Origin: Nautilus pompilius
Lineage: Eukaryota > Mollusca > Cephalopoda > Nautilida > Nautilidae
Reading direction: 5' to 3'
Assembly (NCBI GenBank): GCA_018389105.1
Contig: JACATO010000036.1
Location: forward strand, 186,001 to 250,000
Length of the DNA stretch: 64,000 bases
This document shows positions 49,530 through 60,098 of the stretch, piece after piece (positions within the stretch are counted from its first letter, which is position 1; the number at the start of each line of letters is the position of its first letter). Under the pieces are notes generated by a model that saw only the letters and a program-made list of their open reading frames with translations, was not told the DNA's origin and did no database searches. The position numbers and the translations under genes are program-made.

Positions 49530-51170
49530 ATGGCAACTTCAACTTCTGGTCGCTGCTGTAAGAATGACAAGAATAATTTCTGTTACATCTGCGGTGAATA
49601 TGTTGATAAAAGGAAGCGGCGTGTAATAAATAAGCATATTAGAAATCTCTATACAGCCTATTTTGATACAAAAGTGGATTCGGCGAGTTGGGCACCGCAA
49701 TATTGTTGTACAAACTGTGTTTCAAGGCTAAGCGTGTGGCTCAACACCGGCTACTCTATGCCATTCGGTATTCCCATGATTTGGCGAGAACCAGTACTAA
49801 TGTCTCTCTCTCACTGGCATTAGAAGTGGAAATATATATTATCCCAATCTTCGCTCAGCTTCTCGTCCAGTACAACATTCACATTCGATTCCAGCGCCCA
49901 TGAAATCTGATTTCTTGCCTGAAGACAAAGATACTGATTCTGAAGACACCGAAAACGAACAAAGATCCCGAATTCATTGCATCAGCATCAGAATTAGGTG
50001 AGAGACCACAACTTTTTACACAGGATGACTTAAGTGATTTGATACGAGATCTTAAGTTGAATAAAGAACAGAGTGAAATTCTGGCATCAAGACTTAAGGA
50101 GAAAAACGTACTTGAAAAAGATGTTAAAATATCATTTTATCGCAAACGTTCACAAAATTTAGTCTTTTTTAAAATGGAGTATGACCTCTGTTTTTGCTAT
50201 GACATCAAAGGCCTATTTCATTTTTTTGAATTGGAACATGATCCTTCTGAATGGCGCCTTTTTATTGATGCCTCAAAGTACAGTGTGAAGGCTGTATTAC
50301 TGCATAATGGGAATCAATTACCATCTGTTCCTGTTGCGCATTCCGTGGTACTAAGAGAAACATACAACAATTTAAAGGATATTCTAAATGCTCTTCAGTA
50401 CAATAAACATCAGTGGGTAATTTGTGCAGATATAAAAGTTATTGCAATGTTAACTGGACTACAAACTGGATATACAAAGTTTTGCTGTTTTTGTGCCTTT
50501 GGGATTCACGGGCAAAAGACAGCCACTACAAAGTCAAAGACTGTCCTAAACGCAAGGAATGAACAGTGGGGATCAAGAATATTGCCAATTCCCCACTTGT
50601 GCCATCAAATAAGATTCTTCTGCCACCCGTTCACATCAAATTATGAGTTACAAAGCAGTTTGTGAAGGCACTTGATAAAGACTCTGAGGCAATGAACTTT
50701 CTAAAGGCAAAATTTCCAAAAGTTAGCACTGCCAAAATTACAGAAGGCATATTTGTTGGACCACAGGTACGGCAGTTGTTAAATGATCAAAGCTTCGAAA
50801 ACATTCTGACCCCTGTCCAAAAAGGCAGCATGGTGCTCTTTTCGAAATGTTGTCAGTGGCTTTGAGACATAAAGCTTCAAATTTTGAATTCCTGGTCAAA
50901 GATCTAATTAAAAACTTTGAAAAACTTGGCTGTAATATGTCACTTAAACTTCATTTTCTCGATTCTCATCTAGACTTTTCCCCTGACAATATGTCTGATG
51001 TATCTGGTGAACACGGAGAGAGATTTCATCAGGAAATTAGTGATATGGAAGCACGGTAAAAAGGAAAGCCTTCGCCAGCATTACTTGCTGACTACTGTTG
51101 GTGTCTGGTGCGTGATACCAAGTTTGTCTCCCATAAAGGATCCTGCCTTTTAAAGTTTAACCTAATACAC
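49530..51170 (+). pseudogene. Frameshifted copy of a repetitive transposon-like protein family
   Basis: Successive plus-strand frames read as one broken protein. The N-terminal part (49530-49823) has Cys pairs CYICGEYV and CCTNCVSRL plus MPFGIPMIWREP. A shifted segment has YYPNLRSASRPVQHSHS. The central part (50039-50665) has LIRDLKLNKEQSEILASRLK, DPSEWRLFIDASK and LLHNGNQLPSVPVAHS, then VICADIKVIAMLTGLQTGYT. Then (50662-51059) come VKALDKDSEAMNFLKAKFPK and LGCNMSLKLHFLDSHLDFSP, then GEHGERFHQEISDMEAR, an in-frame stop, and LLADYCWCLVRDT. I recognise this as a multi-copy family of about 500-600 residues, annotated as uncharacterised in many arthropod, cnidarian and mollusc genomes. Its biochemical role is unknown to me. 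At least four frame changes and one stop make this copy non-functional. The segment is CpG-poor. Confidence 0.8.
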
Positions 51171-53841
51171 CTAGATAGTCATTCGCAGAACTGCCATCTA
51201 GAAGCGGTACCCGAATAGCGTTAACCCGGTCGCCCACCTTGGACATCAGTAGCTTTTAGGACGGTTAATGGTAGATAACCGTTCTTTGCTATCCAGAATG
51301 TGATGAAACACGTTTAAATATATTGTCCGCTATGCGGATTACTGGGATTTCTTCCCGAAGTTAACTCGATCCAAGATCTGGGTAAGTGGAATATCAGGTC
51401 TACTGCTTTAGTTAATGATGACATTCACATAACCAAATACTAGTCGAGACGAGAGCATTTCCCGCGCTAGGTCGTCTCGCGGAAAGAACGAAGATGCTTT
51501 GCCATGATTTTTTCCCCTTCTCTTAGTTACCTTTAATAATGCCTGTTCTATACAACGAGTACGTGTACCCTCCGCGAGCACAAACCGTCACCTCTACCTT
51601 CCCTAAAAAAGTTTCTATCCGCCCCGCGCTGGTCATGAACACGAAAACCAAACCCCACCCCCCGATCAGCGAAGAGAATTCCGCTCAATCCGCCGTGTAA
51701 AGCCTGGGAGAGAATAAGAAGAGGAACAGGCCGAACACAGCGCACTTCCGGAAGCGGGCTGTCCGCCATCTTGCTCGAGAGTGTCGGATTTCCGAAGTTC
51801 GAGGCGGGATGGCGGCCGACATGTTCGCCGCGATGCGTGCTTGGACAGAGGCTCCTTTAGCCGGGGCGGCTGTTACCACGCGCCATCTCAAACACATTCG
51901 TCCTGTGTAATAATTACTCCCGTCGTCCGCCGAACGTGTTTTCGTGCCCGCCTGCCGCAAGACAAGGGGCTCTCTAAACCTCATTACCAGCAACACCCAT
52001 TATATACATTAAACTCAATTTGTGTAATTCCGGGCCTCCAATCTCCCTTAGCATCTCCCGGCGGGGTTTCTCCCCCCCCCCCCCACAATTTTTTAATCTC
52101 CCGGCAGCTCATGTCAACAACAAGAAGAGGAAAACTTAATGAAGAGCGAACCACGTGGTTCGACCAAACAGAACTCAATCGGGTTTTAATTGATACTGGC
52201 CGCCCGGCTTCACTTCATCCATAAAAACTAACAGAACTGACTTTCGTTCTTATGGTTCCACTTAACTTCATTAAAAAAAAAAAAAAAAAAGTTTTGCTTT
52301 CAAATTCACGGTCAACGATACATTTAAACCATACGGTTGGTTTCGGAATTTTCCGCCACCTTGTCAATAGAACCAACTAAAAAGTTAACGACTCTCTCTC
52401 AATCGCCATCATCAGGGAAAAGGTTCTTTTCGAAGACGGTTTTCATGTGGAGTATTAACGTTCATTTGCCGAAGACTTGGCAACTACTTTCGGTTAGAAG
52501 TGTCTATCGACTGCGGAAGGGAACACGTATTCGAGAAGAGAAAACCGTCAGACCAGGGGCCCCAGCCACTGAGATAGATAAAAGATGTGGCCGCGAGACC
52601 GTCATCCAAGGACGGATGCACACCGGTAACTAAGGGCGTTTCCACGACAGAAACCTAGGTGGGGGGGGGGAATAGGCAGAAGATAACCACAGGCTCCATC
52701 ACCGAGATCCCCCCGCATATTAACAGGCGGGCTGGCCTGTCAACGGGACACGCAAAGATTTAATTTATTCTCTGTCATCTCAAAGTTGGTTGCAGCAAGC
52801 GAGCGAACAAAGCACGTGTTATACGTTACTTCCGGGCGCACGGGTCTCTCTCTGCCTGTTCGGAATTAAAGGCCAAGCGCACGGAAGTTGCACCCAATTT
52901 CTCTCTCGCACGCGCAATGACGCCAACATTACGGAGTAAATTCCCATAATTGACGCACGCACCGACTGACACCGAGCGGTGTCAAACAAAGTTAGGACGC
53001 CGTGTGCTCTCATGGGGAAGAAGTGGGCGGGAAGGGGGTCAAACCCGTCGGGACTCACTCTAGTAGGGTACAAGAGGAAAGGCGGGGAGCCCAAACGACC
53101 CGCTGCCACGTTAATCTACTGGCTCCTGTCCCCTGTTTTGGATTTCACAGAAGGTTACCATAAATAACGTCCCTATTTAACCCCGTAGAAGAAGCGTGTA
53201 AGCACTCGGGTGTTACTACAACCTACTGAGATAGACTGGTGGGTGGGGGGGGGGATCAGACTTTACGCTCGCTAATGGTTTCGATATTCAGAACACCAGT
53301 CGACCAGACTTTTCCATGCTTCCATAATTTATACCTCAACAGTATTTTTCTGACTTGTATTACGCGGTTCTCTCCCCCTGATGCTTAGTATTTTCCTGAC
53401 GCCATTTTGACATTAAGAAGTAAAAGTTACCCGCCCTTTGTTCTCCCCCCCCCCACCACCCCATCCTATTTTGTGTTGGAGATACAACAAATGTCGAATT
53501 CGATGGAGAAGAAAACCAAACAAACTTTCGTATCGGTCGGTAGGATCTGACTCGATCGACACTGGCGGAAATGGCACAGGATCGCCTCGCCTCGCCTCGC
53601 CTCAGCCGGTATCGGATGCCAGGAGTCACGAGCGACAAGAAGGCACCCGCTCACCGCGCCTACTCCGGGGCCAGAAGCGTTTGACACCAACCGACGAAGG
53701 AAAAAATCAAAAGAGGACCCCGGAAACAACCCCAAGTTTTCAGATTCCCCCGCCCCCACCCGTTTGCTTTTTTTTTTTTTTCTTTCACCGGAGGGGAGAG
53801 CACCCACGTGACCCGTTTTCTCGAGGTCTTCTCCGGCGGCC
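51171..53841. other. Non-coding, CpG-rich stretch upstream of a candidate first exon
   Basis: CTCF-like motif at 51,190-51,206 (minus); poly-C run of 13 at 52,072-52,084; poly-G runs near 52,662 and 53,231. A four-copy GCCTC run lies at 53,584-53,604. No supported gene; the last few hundred bases may include a promoter and 5' untranslated sequence for the next entry. Confidence 0.4.
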
Positions 53842-53893
53842 ATGATTCTTCGTACTGGTCTGGGACGGTCTCGGTCTTCCCCTTGGATTCAGT
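53842..53893 (+). CDS. Candidate first coding exon (short, unrecognised)
   Basis: The ATG at 53842, in CGGCGGCCATGATT, opens MILRTGLGRSRSSPWIQ and reaches a consensus donor CAGT|GTAAGT (GT at 53894), ending in phase 1. The basic, Ser/Arg-rich start with no acidic residue would suit a mitochondrial presequence, but this is only composition. The CpG-rich flank ends about 550 bases downstream and is replaced by a CpG-depleted domain that continues to the end of the window, as expected at the 5' end of a methylated invertebrate gene. Direct joining to the 57.89-kb exon at its best acceptor would make a stop, so either an alternative acceptor three bases in or a missing exon is needed. Chance remains possible. 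Confidence 0.3.
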
Positions 53894-54494
53894 GTAAGTT
53901 CACGCTCGAATTCTAATTCCCGCGCTGTACATCAGATCCAGTTTGGATGAGTTTAAACGCGTCTGCCTGTTATCCGTAAATGCTTTTCTCTTTCTTCAAG
54001 CCGCGTTCAAATAAATGAGTCACGGGGCTGGGTGTAGTAGAGGGCATCAGCAGCTGGGAGTCGGTCTGTTGTGGGCCTGTCCTCGTTCCATGTCCATGTC
54101 TGGCCAGCCCCGAAACCCAACTTTAGGAATACAATCTCCCCCCTTTCCACCATCCCGCCATTCTGACCAGATGGTATAATGGGGGGGGGGGTGTTTACAC
54201 GAATGCCCCGATCAAGTAGGAATGAACGTTATTCGCCAAGAACATGGCATCCACGACGCATGCAATGGTGGCGGGGAACAACTGTTATGAGTTCGTGTGA
54301 GGGCAGAGGGAAGGAGCGAGTCCCCGCCTGAACCGTAGAGGTGGGGGGGATGGGGGACAGAAAAACAAACAAACACAACATGGTGGACAAAAACCAGCGA
54401 AGACATCATCGCTGAACAGTTTACACCGCAAGTTCGACAAACTATGAAACAAACATTTTATTGGACATATCTCTGCTCTGGCTGCCAACACACA
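53894..54494. other. Transition from CpG-rich to CpG-poor DNA
   Basis: Holds a poly-G run at 54,181-54,191 and no supported coding frame. CpG frequency drops sharply near 54,450. Confidence 0.5.
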
Positions 54495-56640
54495 CACATT
54501 CTCTTCATTTTGTGTGTGTGCAACAGTGCCTGGATCTACAGAATTCATCTGCATCTATTCACACGAATATATATGTATATTTTCATGCATATACCACTTT
54601 TCCTGTTCACTTTTTGTTTGTTGGGAGGGATGTTGCTAGTTTACGGTTAGTTGAATTTATAAGAAAGGCGAAGGGTTAAGTACATAACGGAAAAATTGTC
54701 TACGTGATTTAAAGAGAAATCCTCAAAATGATGTTTCTTCGGTAAAGGTCTTTGGGTTTCCAATACTTTGACTGGCCACCTATTACTCCCACCTCTGTGT
54801 AATTTCAGGAAAGGGTTGTTACATCCCTTTAAAATGACATTTTAAATATATTAGCCAAATTTAATTTACTCCCTCAGTGCACATTAAATAAAAGTGATGC
54901 AAGAGCAAAATTTCTCACTTGGAAAGTATTAGGTTGTTGCAAAAGTTTTGTCGATTTGTTTACCAAAACAATGAGATCTCATATTGCTGCTGAATGAGAA
55001 GTTTATTGAAATGAAGTTCCATTACAATCAGTACACTTCTGCCAACGAGTTACAAGCGCATTTATATCATTTTCAAAAAAATTTGGATTTCTGGAGTTGA
55101 TAAACTGTTGGAAGTCAGTTTCAATTGCTGCTTGGGTGGAGAAGGATTTCATGTGGAGGAAGGTGCCGAGGTGTTTGAAAGGGTGGTAGTCTGTGGGAGA
55201 AAGGTCTGGTGAATACGCTGGGTGATGGAGAACTTTGTACCCCATCATGTTCATTTTCTGAAGAGTCACTTTTGCAACATGCGGGTGAGCATTGTCGTGG
55301 AGCAGGATCGGGCCTCTTCTATTCACCAATGCCAGCTGTCATTGGAAGAGTTTCTGATGAACAACATTTAATTCACGACTACCTTTCAGCTGTGATGGTT
55401 TCGCCAGGTTGCAAGAAGTTATAGTGGATGACACTGGTTGTGCTCCACCAGACAGCAACCATGGCTGTCTTTGGGTGTAGGCTGGGTTTTGGAATGTGAT
55501 TAGATGCCTTGTCTCTGTCAAGCCACTGTGCTGATTGTTTGCTATTGTTGTAAAGGATCCATATTTCATCACACGTAAGGATTTGGTCAAGAGATGGGTT
55601 GTCGTTGTTCAATCAACTTGTAAGACACCCACTTGTCAAGCTTTTTTACCTTGCTGATTGCATCAAGATGCCAGGAAACAGTTGTAGTGCTTACGTCAAG
55701 CTCTTCAACAATTTCTTGCACTGTTTTTCTTGGATGGACTTCAACTGAAGCTTTCAGATGGTCGTCATCACAGCTGGAAGGATGTTCATTTCAAGGCTCA
55801 CATCTCCTGATCAAAACTTTGCAAACCATCATTGTACTGTGCGCTCATTTGCTGTGTCCCCGCCCCATGCTCGCTTGACGTTACGAGTTGCCTCGCTCGC
55901 TCTGCGTCCTGGTTTGAACTTGCGAAACAAAATGGCATGAAAAACTCTTCTACCCCCACTTCACTCAGAACCCTGAAACAAATATCCATTTTTTATGATT
56001 TTTAGAAAGGTAGGTTTTGCATAATGTACGCTAAAGCACTCGCTACAAAATGATATATATATATATAACTTATCTACATACACCTTCACAAGCATGCAAA
56101 AAATCACCCGCAAATTAACACAATATAAAATCGTCAAAACTTTTGTAACATCCTAATAGTACCCCTCTAATTATCATTCATTTTGTCTGTTGTGCAGTCT
56201 TTAAATATTTGTAGAGGCTGAGGGCTTTTGTTTTTTCTTGGTCCACCAGTATATTACTGTAGATTTCAAGTAAGTAAATAAATGGGAAAAAATCTTGCTT
56301 ATGTAGAGTAATAGGTATGACTGTTGAACACTGGAGTGTTTATACTATGCAAATGAGAGATCAAAACCAGTTGTTGTAATATCAGTAACTATGTACATAT
56401 TATTTATAGTAATTTGATTGATCTATATATGTGAATCCTGTGTTAATTTATTAAATGTACTATAATTAAGTTATGAATAAACATTACAAAAAAAATTGTT
56501 TTTTTTTAAATTAGTCTGTCAACCAATCAGTTGCTATCTTTTATCTTTTTATGACCCCCCCCCCAGTAAAACCAGGCCTGGATAAAACAAAAACTGGCTA
56601 AAACCCCCAAAACTTGAAGCTTATTTTCAAGATTGAGAAG
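54495..56640. repeat. Tandem segmental duplicate, copy 1 (interrupted by mariner)
   Basis: Without the mariner this is about 0.9 kb. It shares collinear words with copy 2: ATTTTGTGTGTGTGCAACAG, TTACGGTTAGTTGAAT, CAATTTC/AATTTCAGGAAAGGG, ACATTAAATAAAAG, CCTCTAATTATCATT, CACCAGTATA and AAATAAATGGGAAAAAA, then GTCAACCAATCAGTTGCTA. Divergence is substantial, with many indels, so the duplication is old. Ends are approximate. Confidence 0.75.
54929..56156 (-). mobile_element. mariner DNA transposon, complete ends, dead transposase
   Basis: Terminal inverted repeats start TTAGGTTGTTGCAAAAGTTT at the left and TTAGGATGTTACAAAAGTTT at the right (reverse strand), 26 of 29 bases alike. A TA target duplication flanks it (54927-28 and 56157-58). 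Length 1,228 bp is normal for mariner. The minus-strand transposase runs from about 55,989 to 55,003 in several frames. It has MDICFRVLSEVGVEEFFMPF, a helix-turn-helix (TVQEIVEELDVSTTTVSWHL) and ILTCDEIWILYNN (first Asp). HDNAHPHVAKVTLQKM (second Asp) and SPDLSPTDYHPF (third Asp) follow. Thirty-four residues separate the last two Asp residues, the DD34D signature. Frameshifts and stops between blocks show the copy is inactive, although the catalytic residues survive. The insertion lies inside one of two tandem duplicates. Confidence 0.95.
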
Positions 56641-56774
56641 AAACCAATGGGATCAGTGACATGATTTAATTGAAATGTAGAAGAACCTTTTATTTTCCAA
56701 TATTTGGAGCAGATACTCTTTTTTTGAGGTTTTCAAAGACTTAACTGTTGCTTTGTCAACCACCACAAATTCTG

Positions 56775-57645
56775 TGTTTTGTGTGTGCACACCAGTATCT
56801 GGAACTTGTAACCTTTAACCTGTTAATTACGGTTAGTTAAATGTTTTTAAAAAAGGGTAAAGTATATATTATGAAAGAAAAAGTTACAGGAATCCTTAGA
56901 AATAAAGATTTATTGAAAGTTACTCCTTTTCTTATTTCAACTATCAACCTACTTTTTTTACTCGCATCTGTATGCAATTTCAGGAAAGGGCTGTTAAATT
57001 CGATAAATTAACTTTAAAGTTTGTTAACCTAAGTTAGTTTGTAGCTTTCTGACACTATGTTTGTTAATGATATAAAGTAGTTAAGATTTATTTCCTTCTG
57101 AGTACATTAAATAAAAGCAAAAAAAAATATTTAAAACTACAATAAATCCTTCACTTTGGGATGTAGTCCTCTAATCAGCATTTATTCCTTTTTTTTGGCG
57201 TGTAGACTTCAAATATCCACACAAGGGCCTGATGTACTTTGTTACTTGAAAATGCTTGAAGGCTTTCTGTTGGGCCACCAGTATAGTTGAGTAGGTGTAA
57301 ATAAATGGGAAAAAAATTTTTAACCACCTTGTTCACTTTGTGGAGTAGTGGATAAGACTGTCGGACATTGGAATGTGCTTGTACAAACAGTTTTATTTAA
57401 GCTAGTGTGGAGTTATTTATGCATATGTACAAGGTATTGTTAATTATCAAAATAAGTAATGATGGATAAACATACATTTTAAGAAAGTTTTTTTTTTTTT
57501 GAATTACTAACTTGTGAGTGCAGCTGTCAAGCAATCAAATGCCATTTTAAAAATCTTTTACTGACTGTCATAAAACTAAGTTCTTTATTGGCTAAGTAAG
57601 AACCAAAACCTGAAGTGCCCTTTTAACAATGAGAGGTATACAAAC
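56775..57645. repeat. Tandem segmental duplicate, copy 2 (empty mariner site)
   Basis: Collinear with copy 1: TTTTGTGTGTGCACACCAG, TTACGGTTAGTTAAAT, AATTTCAGGAAAGGG, ACATTAAATAAAAG, CCTCTAATCAGCATT, CACCAGTATA and AAATAAATGGGAAAAAA, then GTCAAGCAATCAAATGCCA. The position matching the mariner insertion reads GGATGTAGTCCTCTAATCAG with a single TA, so this copy was never hit. Confidence 0.75.
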
Positions 57646-57886
57646 TATGAACGACAGACCTTGTGATCTCCAGCCATAGTTTATGGCAAATGTAGTAACG
57701 TAAAAATCATTTTCCATATATTTTAAGAGCTGCTATTCTATTCCTGATGTTTGCTGCTGTTAAAGTTTCAGTTGCTGTAATACTCAATAGGCATTTTGCT
57801 TGGAATATATGTTGTTCCACAACTTCCCTGTTTTAAGAACAGCAGTATTATTATAGTTGTTTTTTTTTTTTTCTTCTTTGGAACAG

Positions 57887-57960
57887 GAGGCAGTTTCAGG
57901 TTTAACTTTTCTGATGCTAAAAAAAAAGAGAGAAGAACTGAACAACGAAGGCAGTCTCAG
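57887..57960 (+). CDS. Candidate internal coding exon (unrecognised)
   Basis: A long pyrimidine tract and acceptor (TTTCTTCTTTGGAACAG, ending 57886) lead into 74 bases that end CAG|GTGAGG. Only one phase is cleanly open and gives a basic peptide, GSFRFNFSDAKKKERRTEQR plus RQSQ, entered with one base from the previous exon and left in phase 0. The Lys/Arg-rich content looks like a nuclear or RNA-binding segment, but no domain can be named. Context is a CpG-poor intron-like domain, consistent with an internal exon of a gene starting near 53.84 kb. An alternative acceptor three bases in would also work. No downstream exon in phase 0 was found with confidence. Confidence 0.45.
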
Positions 57961-60098
57961 GTGAGGATTCTGATTGATTTCTTTTTTTTTTTGAAGAACT
58001 TTCAGCTGACTTGGACACTGCTACTGTTATTCATCCAGGGTCATTAACTGCAAACTCTGAGAAAACTTTAAGGAAAATGCTAATAGTGACTAAAACAAAA
58101 GTCAAGCCTTTTAACTCTATGCTACACTGATCTACTTACCATTGACATTGAATAGTTTTTAAGTAGCTCAACATTTGCAGTGATGGCATAGAGAGAGAGA
58201 GATGATTGCCATGAAACTCTTGAGCGTAAATGTGACTGGGATTAAACATGCATATTCTGTGGTCGGTCAATGCAGTGATTTTGCTGTGGTAGAGTGGGTT
58301 TTTGGTGTATTCAGGCCTATTGTTGGCCAGTTTTGTTGGTTTTCTTCTGTTTAGCTTTTGTCTGCTGCTGGCGCTTTGGTTTCTTTCCTCTCCAAATTGG
58401 AAGAATTTTAATGGAGTTTGTTTTTGGAATAGCTAAATTCTGCATGCTTTTGGCCTTTTTTCCCTGCTGGTGGCCTTTATCTCTGAACTGGAACAATTTC
58501 TTTCTCTGCTCAGCAACTGCTCCAAGCCTCACCTGACCATGGTTCAATCATGGTAATGAACTTTTTATTAAATCAAAGCATCGTCTAATTAGAATAAAGC
58601 ATTCTGATCAATTTGGTGGATCTTAAGAGAGACAGATGAATAAAAAACTTTAGCTTTATGACAGTTATTCTTTTTGTTTTTTAATGAATAGCATTTAAAA
58701 TAAATTCTTTGGTGTTATTGGACAATTTAATTTTGCCTAGTCTTAATTGTTACCAGTATTAGAGACTGAAGATTTAGAATTTATGTGAATTCTATACATA
58801 TGCATAAATCAAACCACCTTTGAAATTGGGACAAAACTTTTTGTAGTTGAATAAAGGAGATAAGTCTTTTGCTTAGTTCCAATACTTTGCAAACCAATAC
58901 AAAACTTTGGAATTTGCACTTTATTTTGAATAATTAACAAGAATAATTTCTAAAAGGCAATAATAGTAACTTTTATGAGAAGAATCAATATTTCCATATT
59001 GCATTGGTGGTTAACTATAATGCTGGCATTGGTAAATTGGTTGTATACAAGGCTATAAAGTTCTGTTTATTGGTTGATATTTCTATCAGCCCTTCCACAT
59101 TGAATATTGCTCATTTGGCATTTTGTTTTGTTGCTAGCTCATGATGCTATATTAGAGCATCACATGTACAAATGGTTAGTGTGATTTGATGTTTTATGGT
59201 AAACTGTTGTCATAAACTTTGCAGTAGCCTCGAAATTAGGTATTCCTCCCCCCCCAGTCATTGCCAAGTAGAAAAGTTTGATTTCAGTCAGACAAATTCA
59301 TTTTCAGCTAGCCATGGTTTCCTGGAGGTTGTTTGCTTCTGGCAAATCTCAAAGGCATTTAAAAAAAAAGAAAAAAGAGAAAGAATGAAATAGTTTTGTA
59401 GAAAGTTCTTTAGATTTAGTAGATGCTAAAGAATTGAGACTATAAACCCCCATTGAAATGGAAACGTGCAGTTGAATTAAAGAAGATATTAGATGCCAAA
59501 ACTGAATTTGTGTAAAGGAGAGCCACTGATGCAATAAAAAGAAAGAAAAAAAAAAAAAACCAAAACTTTAATTTGAAAATATAAAAATGAAAATAAGGTA
59601 TGCAAGCAACTAATTGTGGCCTTGAAATGGTTGTAGTTGTGATGAAATTAACTGTACATTTTTTCTCTCAGTAGCTACAATCAATAATGCTTTTACTAGT
59701 CTCACAGCTGTACTTGATACGTTGACAAGGATGTGGAACTGAGGGCAGTTTATAATGTATACTAATTGTCCACAAAATCTATTTGAATTTGCCTGTCAAT
59801 GAAGCTACTTTTTAGTATTTTGGGATGTTTTTAAAAAGAAAATTGGATGGTAAAAATGGGTGGGGATTAATGGGAATTAGATTAGAATATGCTAGACCAG
59901 ATCTTGAAGCAAAGGCTGAAAATAGGGCAGGTGTGATTAGTTGAGGCATATTCACATGTTCCTTTGAGGCATTAATTTGTATCAACTCACTAATGATACT
60001 TATAAGTAGGTGGTGCATACTTACTATGATTGTTGAGATCATGTGTAATTAGTAGTACATACTTTGATAGATGTGCGTATTATGTGTACACGTGCATA
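57961..60098. other. AT-rich, CpG-poor intron-like stretch
   Basis: No plus-strand exon with both splice sites was found. A minus-strand frame at 58,317-58,547 is Lys/Gln-rich (QRKKLFQFRDKGHQQGKKAK; later KGKKPKRQQ-type sequence) but has no supporting splice sites, and its lysine content follows from T-rich plus-strand DNA. Confidence 0.4.

Noticed and set aside
58317-58547. Lys/Gln-rich minus-strand frame
   Set aside because: No polypyrimidine acceptor, no homologue recognised; Lys-rich composition follows from T-rich plus-strand sequence.
59667-59740. Possible exon after TTTTTTCTCTCAG
   Set aside because: Two phases stop at once and no donor follows the third, so it does not behave as an internal exon.
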